Source of the DNA: Atherix ibis
Taxonomy: Eukaryota; Arthropoda; Insecta; Diptera; Athericidae
NCBI GenBank assembly: GCA_958298945.1
Contig: OY282608.1
Span: 76,246,806-76,310,805 of the forward strand
Length of the DNA: 64,000 nucleotides
Direction: 5' to 3'
Under the pieces are notes generated by a model that saw only the letters and a program-made list of their open reading frames with translations, was not told where the DNA came from and did no database searches. Position 1 is the stretch's first letter, and each line of letters starts with the position of its first letter. The translations under genes were made by a program, and so were the position numbers. Of the stretch, positions 47,643 through 58,283 are shown piece after piece.

Positions 47643-50261
47643 GTTAGTTTGTTGGTTTTTTGGTTTGTTGGTTTGTTGGTTTGTTGGTTTGTTCGTTTAT
47701 TAGCTTGTTGGTTTGTTGGCTTGTTGGCTTGTTTGCTTGTTGGTTTGTTGGTTTGTTTGCTTGTTGGTTTGTTGGTTTGTTGGTTTGTTGGTTTGTTGGT
47801 TTGTTGGTTTGTTGGTTTGTTGGTTTGTTGGTTTGTTCGTTTGTTGGTTTGTTGGTTTGTTGGTTTGTTGGTTTGTTGGTTTGTTTGTTTGTTGGTTTGT
47901 TGGTTTGTTGGGTTGTTGGTTTATTTGTTTGTTGGTTTGTTGGTTTATTGGCTTGTTGGTTTGTTTTTTTGTTGGTTTGTTGTTTTGTTGGTTTATTTGT
48001 TTGTTGGTTTGTTGGCTTGTTGGTTTGTTGGATTGTTGGCTTGTTGGTTTGTTGGTTTATTGGTTTGTTGGTTTGTTGGTTTATTGGTTTGTTGGTTTGT
48101 TGGTTTGTTGGTTTGTTGGTTTGCTGGTTTGTTGGTTTGTTCGTTTGTTGGTTTATTTGTTTGTTGGGTTGTTGGTTTTTGTTGGTTTGTAGGTTTGTTT
48201 GTTTGTTGGCTTGTTGGCTTGTTGTTTTGTTGGTTTGTTGGCTTCTTGGTTTATTGGTTTGTTGGTTTGTTTGTTTGCTGGTTTATTTGTTTATTGGTTT
48301 GTTGGTTTGTTGGGTTTTTGGTTTATTTGTTTGTTGGTTTGTTGGTTTGTTGGCTTTTTGGTTAGTTGGTTTGTTAGTTTGTTGGTTTATTTGTTTGTTG
48401 GTTTGTTGGCTTGTTGGTTTGTTGGCTTGTTGGCTTGTTGGTTTTTTGGTTTATTGGTTTGTTGGTTTGTTGGTTTGTTGGTTTGTTGGTTTGTTGGTTT
48501 GTTGGTTTGTTGGTTTGTTGGTTTGTTGTTTTGTTGGTTTGTTCTTTTGTTGGTTTATTTGTTTGTTGGTTTTTGTTGGTTTGTTTGTTTGTTTGTTTGT
48601 TGGTTTGTTGGTTTGTTAGTTTGTTGGTTTGTTGGTTTGTTTGTTTGTTTGTTTGTTGGTTTGTTGGCTTGTTGGTTTGTTGGTTTGTTGGTTTGTTGGG
48701 TTACTGGTTTATTTGTTTGTTGGTTTGTTGGTTTGTTGGCTTGTTGGTTTGTTGGTTTGTTGGTTTGTTGGTTTGTCGGTTTATTTGTTTGTTGGTTTTT
48801 TGGTTTGTCGGCTTGTTGGTTTGTTGGCTTGTTGGCTTGTTGGTTTGTTGGTTTGTTGGTTTGTTGGTTTTTTGGTTTGTTGGTTTGTTGGTTCGTTGGG
48901 TTGTTGGTTTGTTGGTTTGTTGGTTTGTTGGTTTGTTGGTTTGTTGGTTTGTTGGTTTGTTGGTTTGTTGGTTTGTTGGTTTGTTGGTTTGTTGGTTTGT
49001 TGGTTTGTTGGTTTGTTTGTTTGTTGATTTGTTCGTTTGTTGGCTTGCTGGTTTGTTGGCTTGTTGGCTTGTTGGTTTGTTGGTTTGTTTTTTTGTTGGT
49101 TTTTTGTTTTGTTGGTTTATTTGTTTGTTGGTTTGTTGGCTTGTTGGTTTGTTGGCTTGTTGGCTTGTTGGTTTGTTGGTTTTTTGGTTTGTTGGTTTGT
49201 TGGTTTGTTGGTTTGTTGGTTTGTTGGTTTGTTGGTTTGTTGGTTTGTTCGTTTGTTGGTTTATTTGTTTGTTGGGTTGTTGGTTTTTGTTGGTTTGTAG
49301 GTTTGTTTGTTTGTTGGTTTATTTGTTTATTGGTTTGTTGGTTTGTTGGGTTTTTGGTTTATTTGTTTGTTGGTTTGTTGGTTTGTTGGCTTTTTGGTTA
49401 GTTGGTTTGTTGGTTTTTTGGTTTGTTGGTTTATTTGTTTGTTGGTTTGTTGGCTTGTTGGTTTGTTGGCTTCTTGGTTTGTTGGTTTGTTGGTTTGTTT
49501 GTTTGTTGGTTTATTTGTTTATTGGTTTGTTGGTTTGTTGGGTTTTTGGTTTATTTGTTTGTTGGTTTGTTGGTTTGTTGGCTTTTTGGTTAGTTGGTTT
49601 GTTGGTTTTTTGGTTTGTTGGTTTATTTGTTTGTTGGTTTGTTGGCTTGTTGGTTTGTTGGCTTGTTGGCTTGCTGGTTTGTTGGTTTATTGGTTTGTTG
49701 GTTTGTTGGTTTGTTGGTTTGTTGGTTTGTTGGTTTGTTGGTTTGTTGGTTTGTTGGTTTGTTGGTTTGTTGGTTTGTTGGTTTGTTGGTTTGTACGTTT
49801 GTTGGTTTATTTGTTTGTTGGTTTGTTGGTTTTTGTTGGTTTGTTGGTTTGTTTGTTTGTTGGTTTGTTGGTTTGTAAGTTTGTTGGTTTGTTGGTTTGT
49901 TTGTTTGTTGGTTTGTTCGTTTGTTGGCTTGTTGGTTTGTTGGTTTTTTGGTTTGTTGGGTTATTGGTTTATCTGTTTGTTGGTTTGTTGGTTTGTTGGC
50001 TTGTTGGTTTGTTGGTTTGTTGGTTTGTTGGTTTGTTGGTTTGTCGGTTTATTTGTTTGTTGGTTTTTTGGTTTGTCGGCTTGTTGGTTTGTTGGCTTGT
50101 TGGCTTGTTGGTTTGTTGGTTTGTTGGTTTGTTGGTTTGTTGGTTTGTTGGTTTGTTGGTTTGTTGGTTTGTTGGTTTGTTGGTTTGTTGGTTTGTTGGT
50201 TTGTTGGTTTGTTGGTTTGTTGGTTTGTTGGTTTGTTGGTTTGTTGGTTTGTTGGTTTGTT
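47643..50261. repeat. Block D HOR of about 3.72 kb, copy 2 (mosaic)
   Basis: This is the second copy of the unit starting at 43923, clearly aligned to about 49594 and then switching to the register of 46562 onward (offset 3032). Its longest smooth stretch carries the variants TTTGTCGGTTTATTTG and GGCTTTTTGGTTAG in the same order as copy 1. A smaller similarity of about 1002 bp (45293 and 46295) is internal to copy 1. No gene is seen. Confidence 0.72.
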
Positions 50262-50757
50262 GGTTTGTTTGTTTGTTGATTTGTTCGTTTGTTGGCTTGT
50301 TGGTTTGTTGGCTTGTTGGCTTGTTGGTTTGTTGGTTTGTTTGCTTGTTGGTTTGTTGGTTTGTTGTTTTGTTGGTTTGTTCGTTTGTTGGTTTGTTGGT
50401 TTGTTGGTTTGTTGGTTTGTTAGTTTGTTGGTTTGTTGGTTTGTTGGTTTGTTGGTTTGTTGGTTTGTTGGTTTGTTGGTTTGTTGGTTTATTCGTTTGT
50501 TTATTTGTTGGCTTGTTTGTTTGTTGATTTGTTCGTTTGTTGGCTTGTTGGTTTGTTGGCTTGTTGGCTTGTTGGTTTGTTGGTTTGTTTGCTTGTTGGT
50601 TTGTTGGTTTGTTGTTTTGTTGGTTTGTTCGTTTGTTGGTTTGTTGGTTTGTTGGTTTGTTGGTTTGTTAGTTTGTTGGTTTGTTGGTTTGTTGGTTTGT
50701 TGGTTTGTTGGTTTGTTGGTTTGTTGGTTTGTTGGTTTATTCGTTTGTTTATTTTTT
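50262..50757. repeat. 248-bp tandem duplication (31 octamers)
   Basis: The GATTTGTTCG landmark at 50278 recurs at 50526, and the ATTCGTTTGTTTATT landmark at 50491 recurs at 50739, both at offset 248. The second copy differs by TTTATTTTTTGGC in place of TTTATTTGTTGGC at its end. The period is again a whole number of octamers. Confidence 0.86.
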
Positions 50758-53200
50758 GGCTTGTTGGTTTGTTGGTTTGTTGGTTTGTTGGTTTGTTGGT
50801 TTGTTGGTTTGTTGGTTTGTTGGTTTGTTGGTTTGTTGGTTTGTTGGCCTGTTGGTTTGTTGGTTTATTGGTTTGTTGTTTTGTTGGGTTGTTGGTTTGT
50901 TCGTTTGTTGGTTTGTTGGTTTGTTTGTTTGTTGGGGTGTTCGTTTGTTGGGTTGTTGGTTTGTTGGCTTGTTTGCTTGTTGGTTTGTTGGTTTGTTTGT
51001 TTGTTGGTTTATTTGTTTGTTGGTTTGTTGGTTTGTTGGGTTGTTGGTTTATTTGTTCGTTGGTTTTTTGGTTTGTTGGCTTGTTGGTTTGTTATTTTTG
51101 TTGGTTTGTTGGTTTGTTGGTTTATTTGTTTGTTGGTTTGTTGGTTTGTTGGCTTGTTGGCTTGTTGGTTTGTTGGTTTATTGGTTTGTTGGTTTGTTGG
51201 TTTGTTGGTTTGTTGGTTTGTTGGTTTGTTCGTTTGTTGGTTTATTTGTTTGTTGGTTTTTGTTGGTTTGAAGGTTTCTTTGTTTGTTGGCTTGTTGGCT
51301 TGTTGGTTTGTTGGTTTGTTGGCTTGTTGCTTTGTTGGTTTGTTTGTTTGTTGGTTTATTTGTTTATTGGTTTGTTGGTTTGTTGGGTTTTTGGTTTATT
51401 TGTATGTTGGTTTGTTAGCTTGTTGGTTAGTTGGTTTGTTGGTTTGTTGGGTTGTTGGTTTATTTGTTTGTTGGTTTGTTGGTTTGTTGGCTTGTTGGTT
51501 TGTTGGTTTGTTGGTTTGTTGGTTTGTTGGTTTTTGGTTTGTTGGTTTGTTGGTTTGTTGGTTTGTTGGTTTGTTAGTTTGTTGGTTTATTGGTTTGTTG
51601 CTTTGTTGGTTTGTTGGTTTGTGGTATTGTTGATTTGTAAGTTTGTTCGTTTGTTGGTTTGTTGGTTTGTTGGTTTGTTGGTTTGTTGGTTTGTTGGTTT
51701 GTTGATTTGTTGGGTTGTTGGTTTATTTGTTTGTTGGTTTGTTGGTTTGTTGGCTTGTTGGTTTGTTGGTTTGTTGGTTTGTTGGTTTGTTGGTTTGTTG
51801 GTTTGTTAGTTTATTTGTTTGTTGGTTTGCTGGCTTGTTGGTTTGTTGGCTTGTTGGTTTGTTGGTTTATTGGTTTGTTGGTTTGTTGGTTTGTTGTTTT
51901 GTTGGTTTGTTGGTTTGTTGGTTTGTTGGTTTATTGGTTTGTTGGTTTGTTGATTTGCTGGTTTGTTGGTTTGTTGGTTTGTTGGTTTGTTAGTTTGTTG
52001 GTTTATTTGTTTATTGGTTTGTTGGTTTGTTGGGTTTTTGGTTAGTTGGTTTGTTGGTTTGTTGGTTTGTTGGTTTATTTGTTTGTTGGTTTGTTGGCTT
52101 GTTGGTTTGTTGGCTTGTTGGCTTGTTGGTTTGTTGGTTTATTGGTTTGTTGGTTTGTTGGTTTGTTGGTTTGTTGGTTTGTTGGTTTGTTGGTTTGTTG
52201 GTTTGTTGGTTTGTTGGTTTGTTGGTTTGTTGGTTTGTTGGTTTGTTGGTTTGTTCGTTTGTTGGTTTATTTGTTTGTTGGTTTGTTGGTTTTTGTTGGT
52301 TTGTTGGTTTGTTTGTTTGTTGGTTTGTTGGTTTGTTGGTTTGTTAGTTTGTTGGTTTGTTGGTTTGTTTGTTTGTTGGTTTGTTCGTTTGTTGGCTTGT
52401 TGGTTTGTTGGTTTGTTGGTTTGTTGGGTTATTGGTTTATTTGTTTGTTGGTTTGTTGGTTTGTTGGCTTGTTGGTTTGTTGGTTTGTTGGTTTGTTGGT
52501 TTGTCGGTTTATTTATTTGTTGGTTTTTTGGTTTGTCGGCTTGTTGGTTTGTTGGCTTGTTGGCTTGTTGGTTTGTTGGTTTGTTGGTTTGTTGGTTTGT
52601 TGGTTTGTTGGTTTGTTGGTTTGTTGGTTTGTTGGTTTGTTGGTTTGTTGATTTGTTGGTTTGTTGGTTTGTTGGTTTGTTGGTTTGTTGGTTTGTTTGT
52701 TTGTTGATTTGTCCGTTTGTTGGCTTGTTGGTTTGTTGGCTTGTTGGCTTGTTGGTTTGTTGGTTTGTTTGCTTGTTGGTTTGTTGTTTTGTTTTTTTGT
52801 TGGTTTGTTCGTTTGTTGGTTTGTTGGTTTGTTGGTTTGTTGGTTTGTTGGTTTGTTGGTTTGTTGGTTTGTTGGTTTGTTGGTTTGTTGGTTTATTGGT
52901 TTGTTGGTTTATTCGTTTGTTTATTTGTTGGCTTGTTGGTTTGTTGGCTTGTTGGCTTGTTGGTTTGTTGGTTTGTTGGTTTGTTGGTTTGTTGGTTTGT
53001 TGGTTTGTTGGTTAGTTGGTTTGTTGGTTTGTTGGTTTGTTGGTTTGTGGTTTGTTGGTTTGTTGGTTTGTTGGTTTGTTGGTTTGTTGGTTTGTTGATT
53101 TGTTGGTTTGTTGGATTGTTGGTTTGTTGGTTTGTTGGTTTGTTGGTTTGTTGGTTTGTTGGTTTGTTTTTTTGTTGGCTTGTTGGTTTGTTTGTTTGTT
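50758..53200. repeat. Block D, transitional segment before the 5.2-kb HOR
   Basis: This segment carries one G-run landmark (GGGGTGTTCG at 50934) and the GTTATTTTTGTTGG and GAAGGTTTCTTTG landmarks near 51089 and 51269. It then shows sequence similar to 55.98-56.8 kb. The next G-run lies 2267 bp on, at 53201. The order of D sub-blocks here differs from both the 3.72-kb and the 5.2-kb units. No gene is seen. Confidence 0.65.
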
Positions 53201-56200
53201 GGGGTGTTCGTTTGTTGGGTTGTTGGTTTGTTGGCTTGTTTGCTTGTTGGTTTGTTGGTTTGTTTGTTTGTTGGTTTATTTGTTTGTTGGTTTGTTGGTT
53301 TGTTGGGTTGTTGGTTTATTTGTTTGTTGGTTTGTTGGTTTGTTGGCTTGTTGGTTTGTTATTTTTGTTGGTTTGTTGGTTTGTTGGTTTATTTGTTTGT
53401 TGGTTTGTTGGCTTGTTGGTTTGTTGGCTTGGTGGCTTGTTGGTTTGTTGGTTTATTGGTTTGTTGGTTTGTTGGTTTGTTCGTTTGTTGGTTTGTTGGT
53501 TTGTTCGTTTGTTGGTTTGTTTGTTTGTTGGTTTGTTGGTTTTTGTTGGTTTGAAGGTTTCTTTGTTTGTTGGCTTGTTGGTTTGTTGGTTTGTTGGCTT
53601 GTTGGTTTGTTGGTTTGTTTGTTTGTTGGTTTATTTGTTTATTGGTTTCTTGGTTTGTTGGGTTTTTGGTTTATTTGTTTGGTGGTTTGTTAGCTTGTTG
53701 GTTAGTTGGTTTGTTGGTTTGTTGGTTTGTTGGGTTGTTGGTTTATTTGTTTGTTGGTTTGTTGGCTTGTTGGTTTGTTGGTTTGTTGGTTTGTTGGTTT
53801 GTTGGTTTGTTGGTTTGTTGGTTTGTTTGTTTGTTAGTTTGTTGGTTTATTGGTTTGTTGGTTTGTTGGTTTGTTGGTTTGTGGTATTGTTGATTTGTAA
53901 GTTTGTTCGTTTGTTGGTTTGTTGGTTTGTTGGTTTGTGGTATTGTTGATTTGTAAGTTTGTTCGTTTGTTGGTTTGTTGGTTTGTTGGTTTGTTGGTTT
54001 GTTGGTTTGTTGGGTTGTTGGTTTATTTGTTTGTTTGTTTGTTGGTTTGTTGGCTTGTTGGTTTGTTGGTTTGTTGGTTTGTTGGTTTGTCGGTTTGTTG
54101 GTTTGTTGGTTTGTTGGTTTATTTGTTTGTTGGTTTGTTGGCTTGTTCGTTTGTTGGCTTGTTGGTTTGTTGGTTTATTGGTTTGTTGGTTTGTTGGTTT
54201 ATTGGTTTGTTGGTTTGTTGTTTTGTTGGTTTGTTGGTTTTTTGGTTTGTTGGGTTGTTGGTTTATTTGTTTGTTGGTTTGTTGGTTTGTTGGCTTGTTG
54301 GTTTGTTATTTTTGTTGGTTTGTTGGTTTGTTGGTTTATTTGTTTGTTGGTTTGTTGGCTTGTTGGTTTGTTAGCTTGTTGGCTTGTTGGTTTGTTGGTT
54401 TATTGGTTTGTTGGTTTGTTGGTTTGTTGGTTTGTTGGTTTGTTGGTTTGTTGGTTTGTTGGTTTGTTGGTTTGTTGGTTTGTTCGTTTGTTGGTTTATT
54501 TGTTTGTTGGTTTGTTGGTTTTTATTGGTTTGAAGGTTTCTTTGTTTGTTGGCTTGTTGGCTTGTTGGTTTGTTGGTTTGTTGGCTTGTTGGTTTGTTGG
54601 TTTGTTTGTTTGTTGGTTTATTTGTTTATTGGTTTGTTGGTTTGTTGGGTTTTTGGTTTATTTGTTTGTTGGTTTGTTAGCTTGTGGGTTTGTTGGTTAG
54701 TTGGTTTGTTGGTTTGTTGGTTTGTTGGTTTGTTAGTTTGTTGGTTTATTGGTTTGTTGGTTTGTTGGTTTGTTGGTTTGTGGTATTGTTGATTTGTAAG
54801 TTTGTTCGTTTGTTGGTTTGTTGGTTTGTTGGTTTGTTGGTTTGTTGGTTTGTTGGTTTGTTGGTTTGTTGGGTTGTTGGTTTATTTGTTTGTTGGTTTG
54901 TTGGTTTGTTGGCTTGTTGGTTTGTTGGTTTGTTGGTTTGTTGGTTTGTTGGTTTGTTGGTTTGTTGGTTTGTTGGTTTATTTGTTTGTTGGTTTGTTGG
55001 CTTGTTGGTTTGTTGGCTTGTTGGTTTGTTGGTTTATTGGTTTGTTGGTTTGTTAGTTTGTTGGTTTGTTGGTTTGTTGGTTTGTTGGTTTGTTGGTTTG
55101 TTGGTTTGTTGGTTTGTTCGTTTGTTGGTTTATTTGTTTATTGGTTTGTTGGTTTTTATTGGTTTGAAAGTTTCTTTGTTTGTTGGCTTGTTGGCTTGTT
55201 GGCTTGTTGGTTTGTTGGCTTGTTGGTGTGTTGGTTTGTTTGTTTGTTGGTTTATTTGTTTATTGGTTTGTTGGTTTGTTGGGTTTTTGGTATATTTGTA
55301 TGTTGGTTTGTTAGCTTGTTGGTTAGTTAGTTTGTTGGTTTGTTGGTTTGTTGGGTTGTTGGTTTATTTGTTTGTTGGTTTGTTGGCTTGTTGGTTTGTT
55401 GGTTTGTTGGTTTGTTGGTTTGTTGGTTTGTTGGTTTGTTGGTTTGTTGGTTTGTTGGTTTGTTGGTTTGTTGGTTTGTTGGTTTGTTATTTTGTTGGTT
55501 TATTGGTTTGTTGGGTTGTTGGTTTGTGGTATTGTTGATTTGTAAGTTTGTTCGTTTGTTGGTTTGTTGGTTTGTTGGTTTGTTGGTTTGTTGGTTTGTT
55601 GGTTTGTTGATTTGTTGGGTTGTTGGTTTATTTGTTTGTTGGTTTGTTGGTTTGTTGGCTTGTTGGTTTGTTGGTTTGTTGGTTTGTTGGTTTGTTGGTT
55701 TGTTGGTTTGTTGGCTTGTTGGTTTGTTGGCTTGTTGGTTTGTTGGTTTATTGGTTTGTTGGTTTGTTGGTTTGTTGTTTTGTTCGTTTGTTGGTTTGTT
55801 GGTTTGTTGGTTTATTGGTTTGTTTGTTTGTTGATTTGCTGGTTTGTTGGTTTGTTGGTTTGTTGGTTTGTTAGTTTGTTGGTTTATTTGTTTATTGGTT
55901 TGTTGGTTTGCTGGGTTTTTGGTTTATTTGTTTGTTGGTTTGTTGGCTTTTTGGTTAGTTGGTTTGTTGATTTGTTGGTTCGTTGGTTTATTTGTTTGTT
56001 GGTTTGTTGGCTTGTTGGTTTGTTGGCTTGTTGGCTTGTTGGTTTGTTGGTTTATTGGTTTGTTGGTTTGTTGGTTTGTTGGTTTGTTGGTTTGTTGGTT
56101 TGTTGGTTTGTTGGTTTGTTGGTTTGTTGGTTTGTTGGTTTGTTGGTTTGTTCGTTTGTTGGTTTATTTGTTTGTTGGTTTGTTGGTTTTTGTTGGTTTG

Positions 56201-58283
56201 TTGGTTTGTTTGTTTGTTGGTTTGTTGGTTTGTTAGTTTGTTGGTTTGTTGGTTTGTTTGTTTGTTGGTTTGTTCGTTTGTTGGCTTGTTGGTTTGTTGG
56301 TTTGTTCGTTTGTTGGGTTATTGGTTTATTTGTTTGTTGGTTTGTTGGTTTGTTGGCTTGTTGGTTTGTTGGTTTGTTGGTTTGTTGGTTTGTTGGTTTG
56401 TCGGTTTATTTGTTTGTTGGTTTTTTGGTTTGTCGGCTTGTTGGTTTGTTGGCTTGTTGGCTTGTTGGTTTGTTGGTTTGTTGGTTTGTTGGTTTGTTGG
56501 TTTGTTGGTTTGTTGGTTTGTTGGTTTGTTGGTTTGTTGGTTTGTTGGTTTGTTGGTTTGTTGGTTTGTTGGTTTGTTGTTTTGTTGGTTTGTTGGTTTG
56601 TTGGTTTGTTTGTTTGTTGATTTGTTCGTTTGTTGGCTTGTTGGTTTGTTGGCTTGTTGGCTTGTTGGTTTGTTGGTTTGTTTGCTTGTTGGTTTGTTGG
56701 TTTGTTTTTTTGTTGGTTTGTTCGTTTGTTGGTTTGTTGGTTTGTTGGTTTGTTGGTTTGTTGGCTTGTTGGTTTGTTGGTTTGTTGGTTTGTTGGTTTA
56801 TTGGTTTGTTGGTTTATTCGTTTGTTTATTTGTTGGCTTGTTGGTTTGTTGGCTTGTTGGCTTGTTGGTTTGTTGGTTTGTTGGTTTGTTGGTTTGTTGG
56901 TTTGTTGGTTTGTTGGTTTGTTGGTTTGTTGGTTTGTTGGTTTGTTGGTTTGTTGGTTTGTTGGTTTGTTGGTTTATTGGTTTGTTGGTTTGTTGGTTTG
57001 TTGGTTTGTTGGTTTGTTGGTTTGTTGGTTTGTTGGTTTGTTGGATTGTTGGTTTGTTGGTTTGTTGGTTTGTTGGTTTGTTGGTTTGTTGGTTTGTTGT
57101 TTTGTTGGCTTGTTGGTTTGTTGGCCTGTTGGTTTGTTGTTTTGTTGGTTTGTTGGTTTGTTGGTTTGTTGGGTTTTGGGTTTGTTGGTTTGTTGGTTTG
57201 TTGGTTTGTTTGTTTGTTGGGGTGTTCGTTTGTTGGGTTGTTGGTTTGTTGGCTTGTTTGCTTGTTGGTTTATTGGTTTGTTTGTTTGTTGGTTTATTTG
57301 TTTGTTGGTTTGTTAGTTTGTTGGGTTGTTGGTTTATTTGTTTGTTGGTTTGTTGGTTTGTTGGCTTGTTGGTTTGTTATTTTTGTTGGTTTGTTGGTTT
57401 GTTGGTTTATTTGTTTGTTGGTTTGTTGGCTTGTTGGTTTGTTGGCTTGTTGGCTTGTTGGTTTGTTGGTTTATTGGTTTGTTGGTTTGTTGGTTTGTTG
57501 GTTTGAAGGTTTCTTTGTTTGTTGGCTAGTTGGTTTGTTGGTTTGTTGGCTTGTTGGTTTGTTGGTTTGTTTGTTTGTTGGTTTATTTGTTTATTTGTTA
57601 GTTGGTTTGTTGGGTTTTTGGTTTATTTGTTTGTTGGTTTGTTAGCTTGTTGGTTAGTTGGTTTGTTGGTTTGTTGGTTTGTTGGGTTGTTGGTTTATTT
57701 GTTTGTTGGTGTGTTGTCTTGTTGGTTTGTTGGTTTGTTGGTTTGTTGATTTGTTGGTTTGTTGGGTTGTTGGTTTGTTGGTTTGTTGGTTTGTTAGTTT
57801 GTTGGTTTATTGGTTTGTTGGTTTGTTGGTTTGTTGGTTTGTGGTGTTGTTGATTTGTAAGTTTGTTCGTTTGTTGGTTTGTTGGTTTGTTGGTTTGTTG
57901 GCTTGTTGGTTTGTTGGGTTGTTGGTTTATTTGTTTGTTTGTTTGTTGGTTTGTTGGCTTGTTGGTTTGTTGGTTTGTTGGTTTGTTGGTTTGTCGGTTT
58001 GTTGGTTTTTTGGTTTGTTGGTTTATTTGTTTGTTGGTTTGTTGGTTTGTTGGTTTGTTGGTTTGTTGGTTTGTTGGTTTGTTGGTTTGTTGGTTTGTTG
58101 GTTTGTTGGATTGTTGGTTTGTTTGTTTGTTGGTTTGTTGGTTTGTTGGTTTGTTGGTTTGTTGTTTTGTTGGCTTGTTGGTTTGTTGGCTTGTTGGCCT
58201 GTTGGTTTGTTGGTTTGTTGGTTTGTTGGTTTGTTGGGTTGTTGGTTTGTTGGTTTGTTGGTTTGTTGGTTTGTTTGTTTGTT
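53201..58283. repeat. Block D HOR of about 5.2 kb, copy 1
   Basis: This unit runs from the G-run landmark at 53201 to the next equivalent one at 58284. Landmarks recur downstream at 5083, 5251, 5179, 5211, 5219, 5227, 5235 and 5243 bp; all these offsets leave remainder 3 modulo 8. It contains a second G-run at 57219 and several copies of a TTTGTGGTATTGTTGATT variant. Differences from copy 2 are point changes and whole-octamer indels. No gene is seen. Confidence 0.83.

Noticed and set aside
45045..48365. 1106-codon + strand open frame, and many others of 200-850 codons, resembling multi-pass membrane proteins rich in L, V, C, W, F and G
   Set aside because: The peptide is the direct readout of the octamer in any frame. 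Several frames are open at once over the same DNA, the starts are chance ATGs from GTTTGATGG, TTGGTATG or TTTAATGG variants, and no promoter, ribosome-site pattern, intron signal or codon bias is evident.
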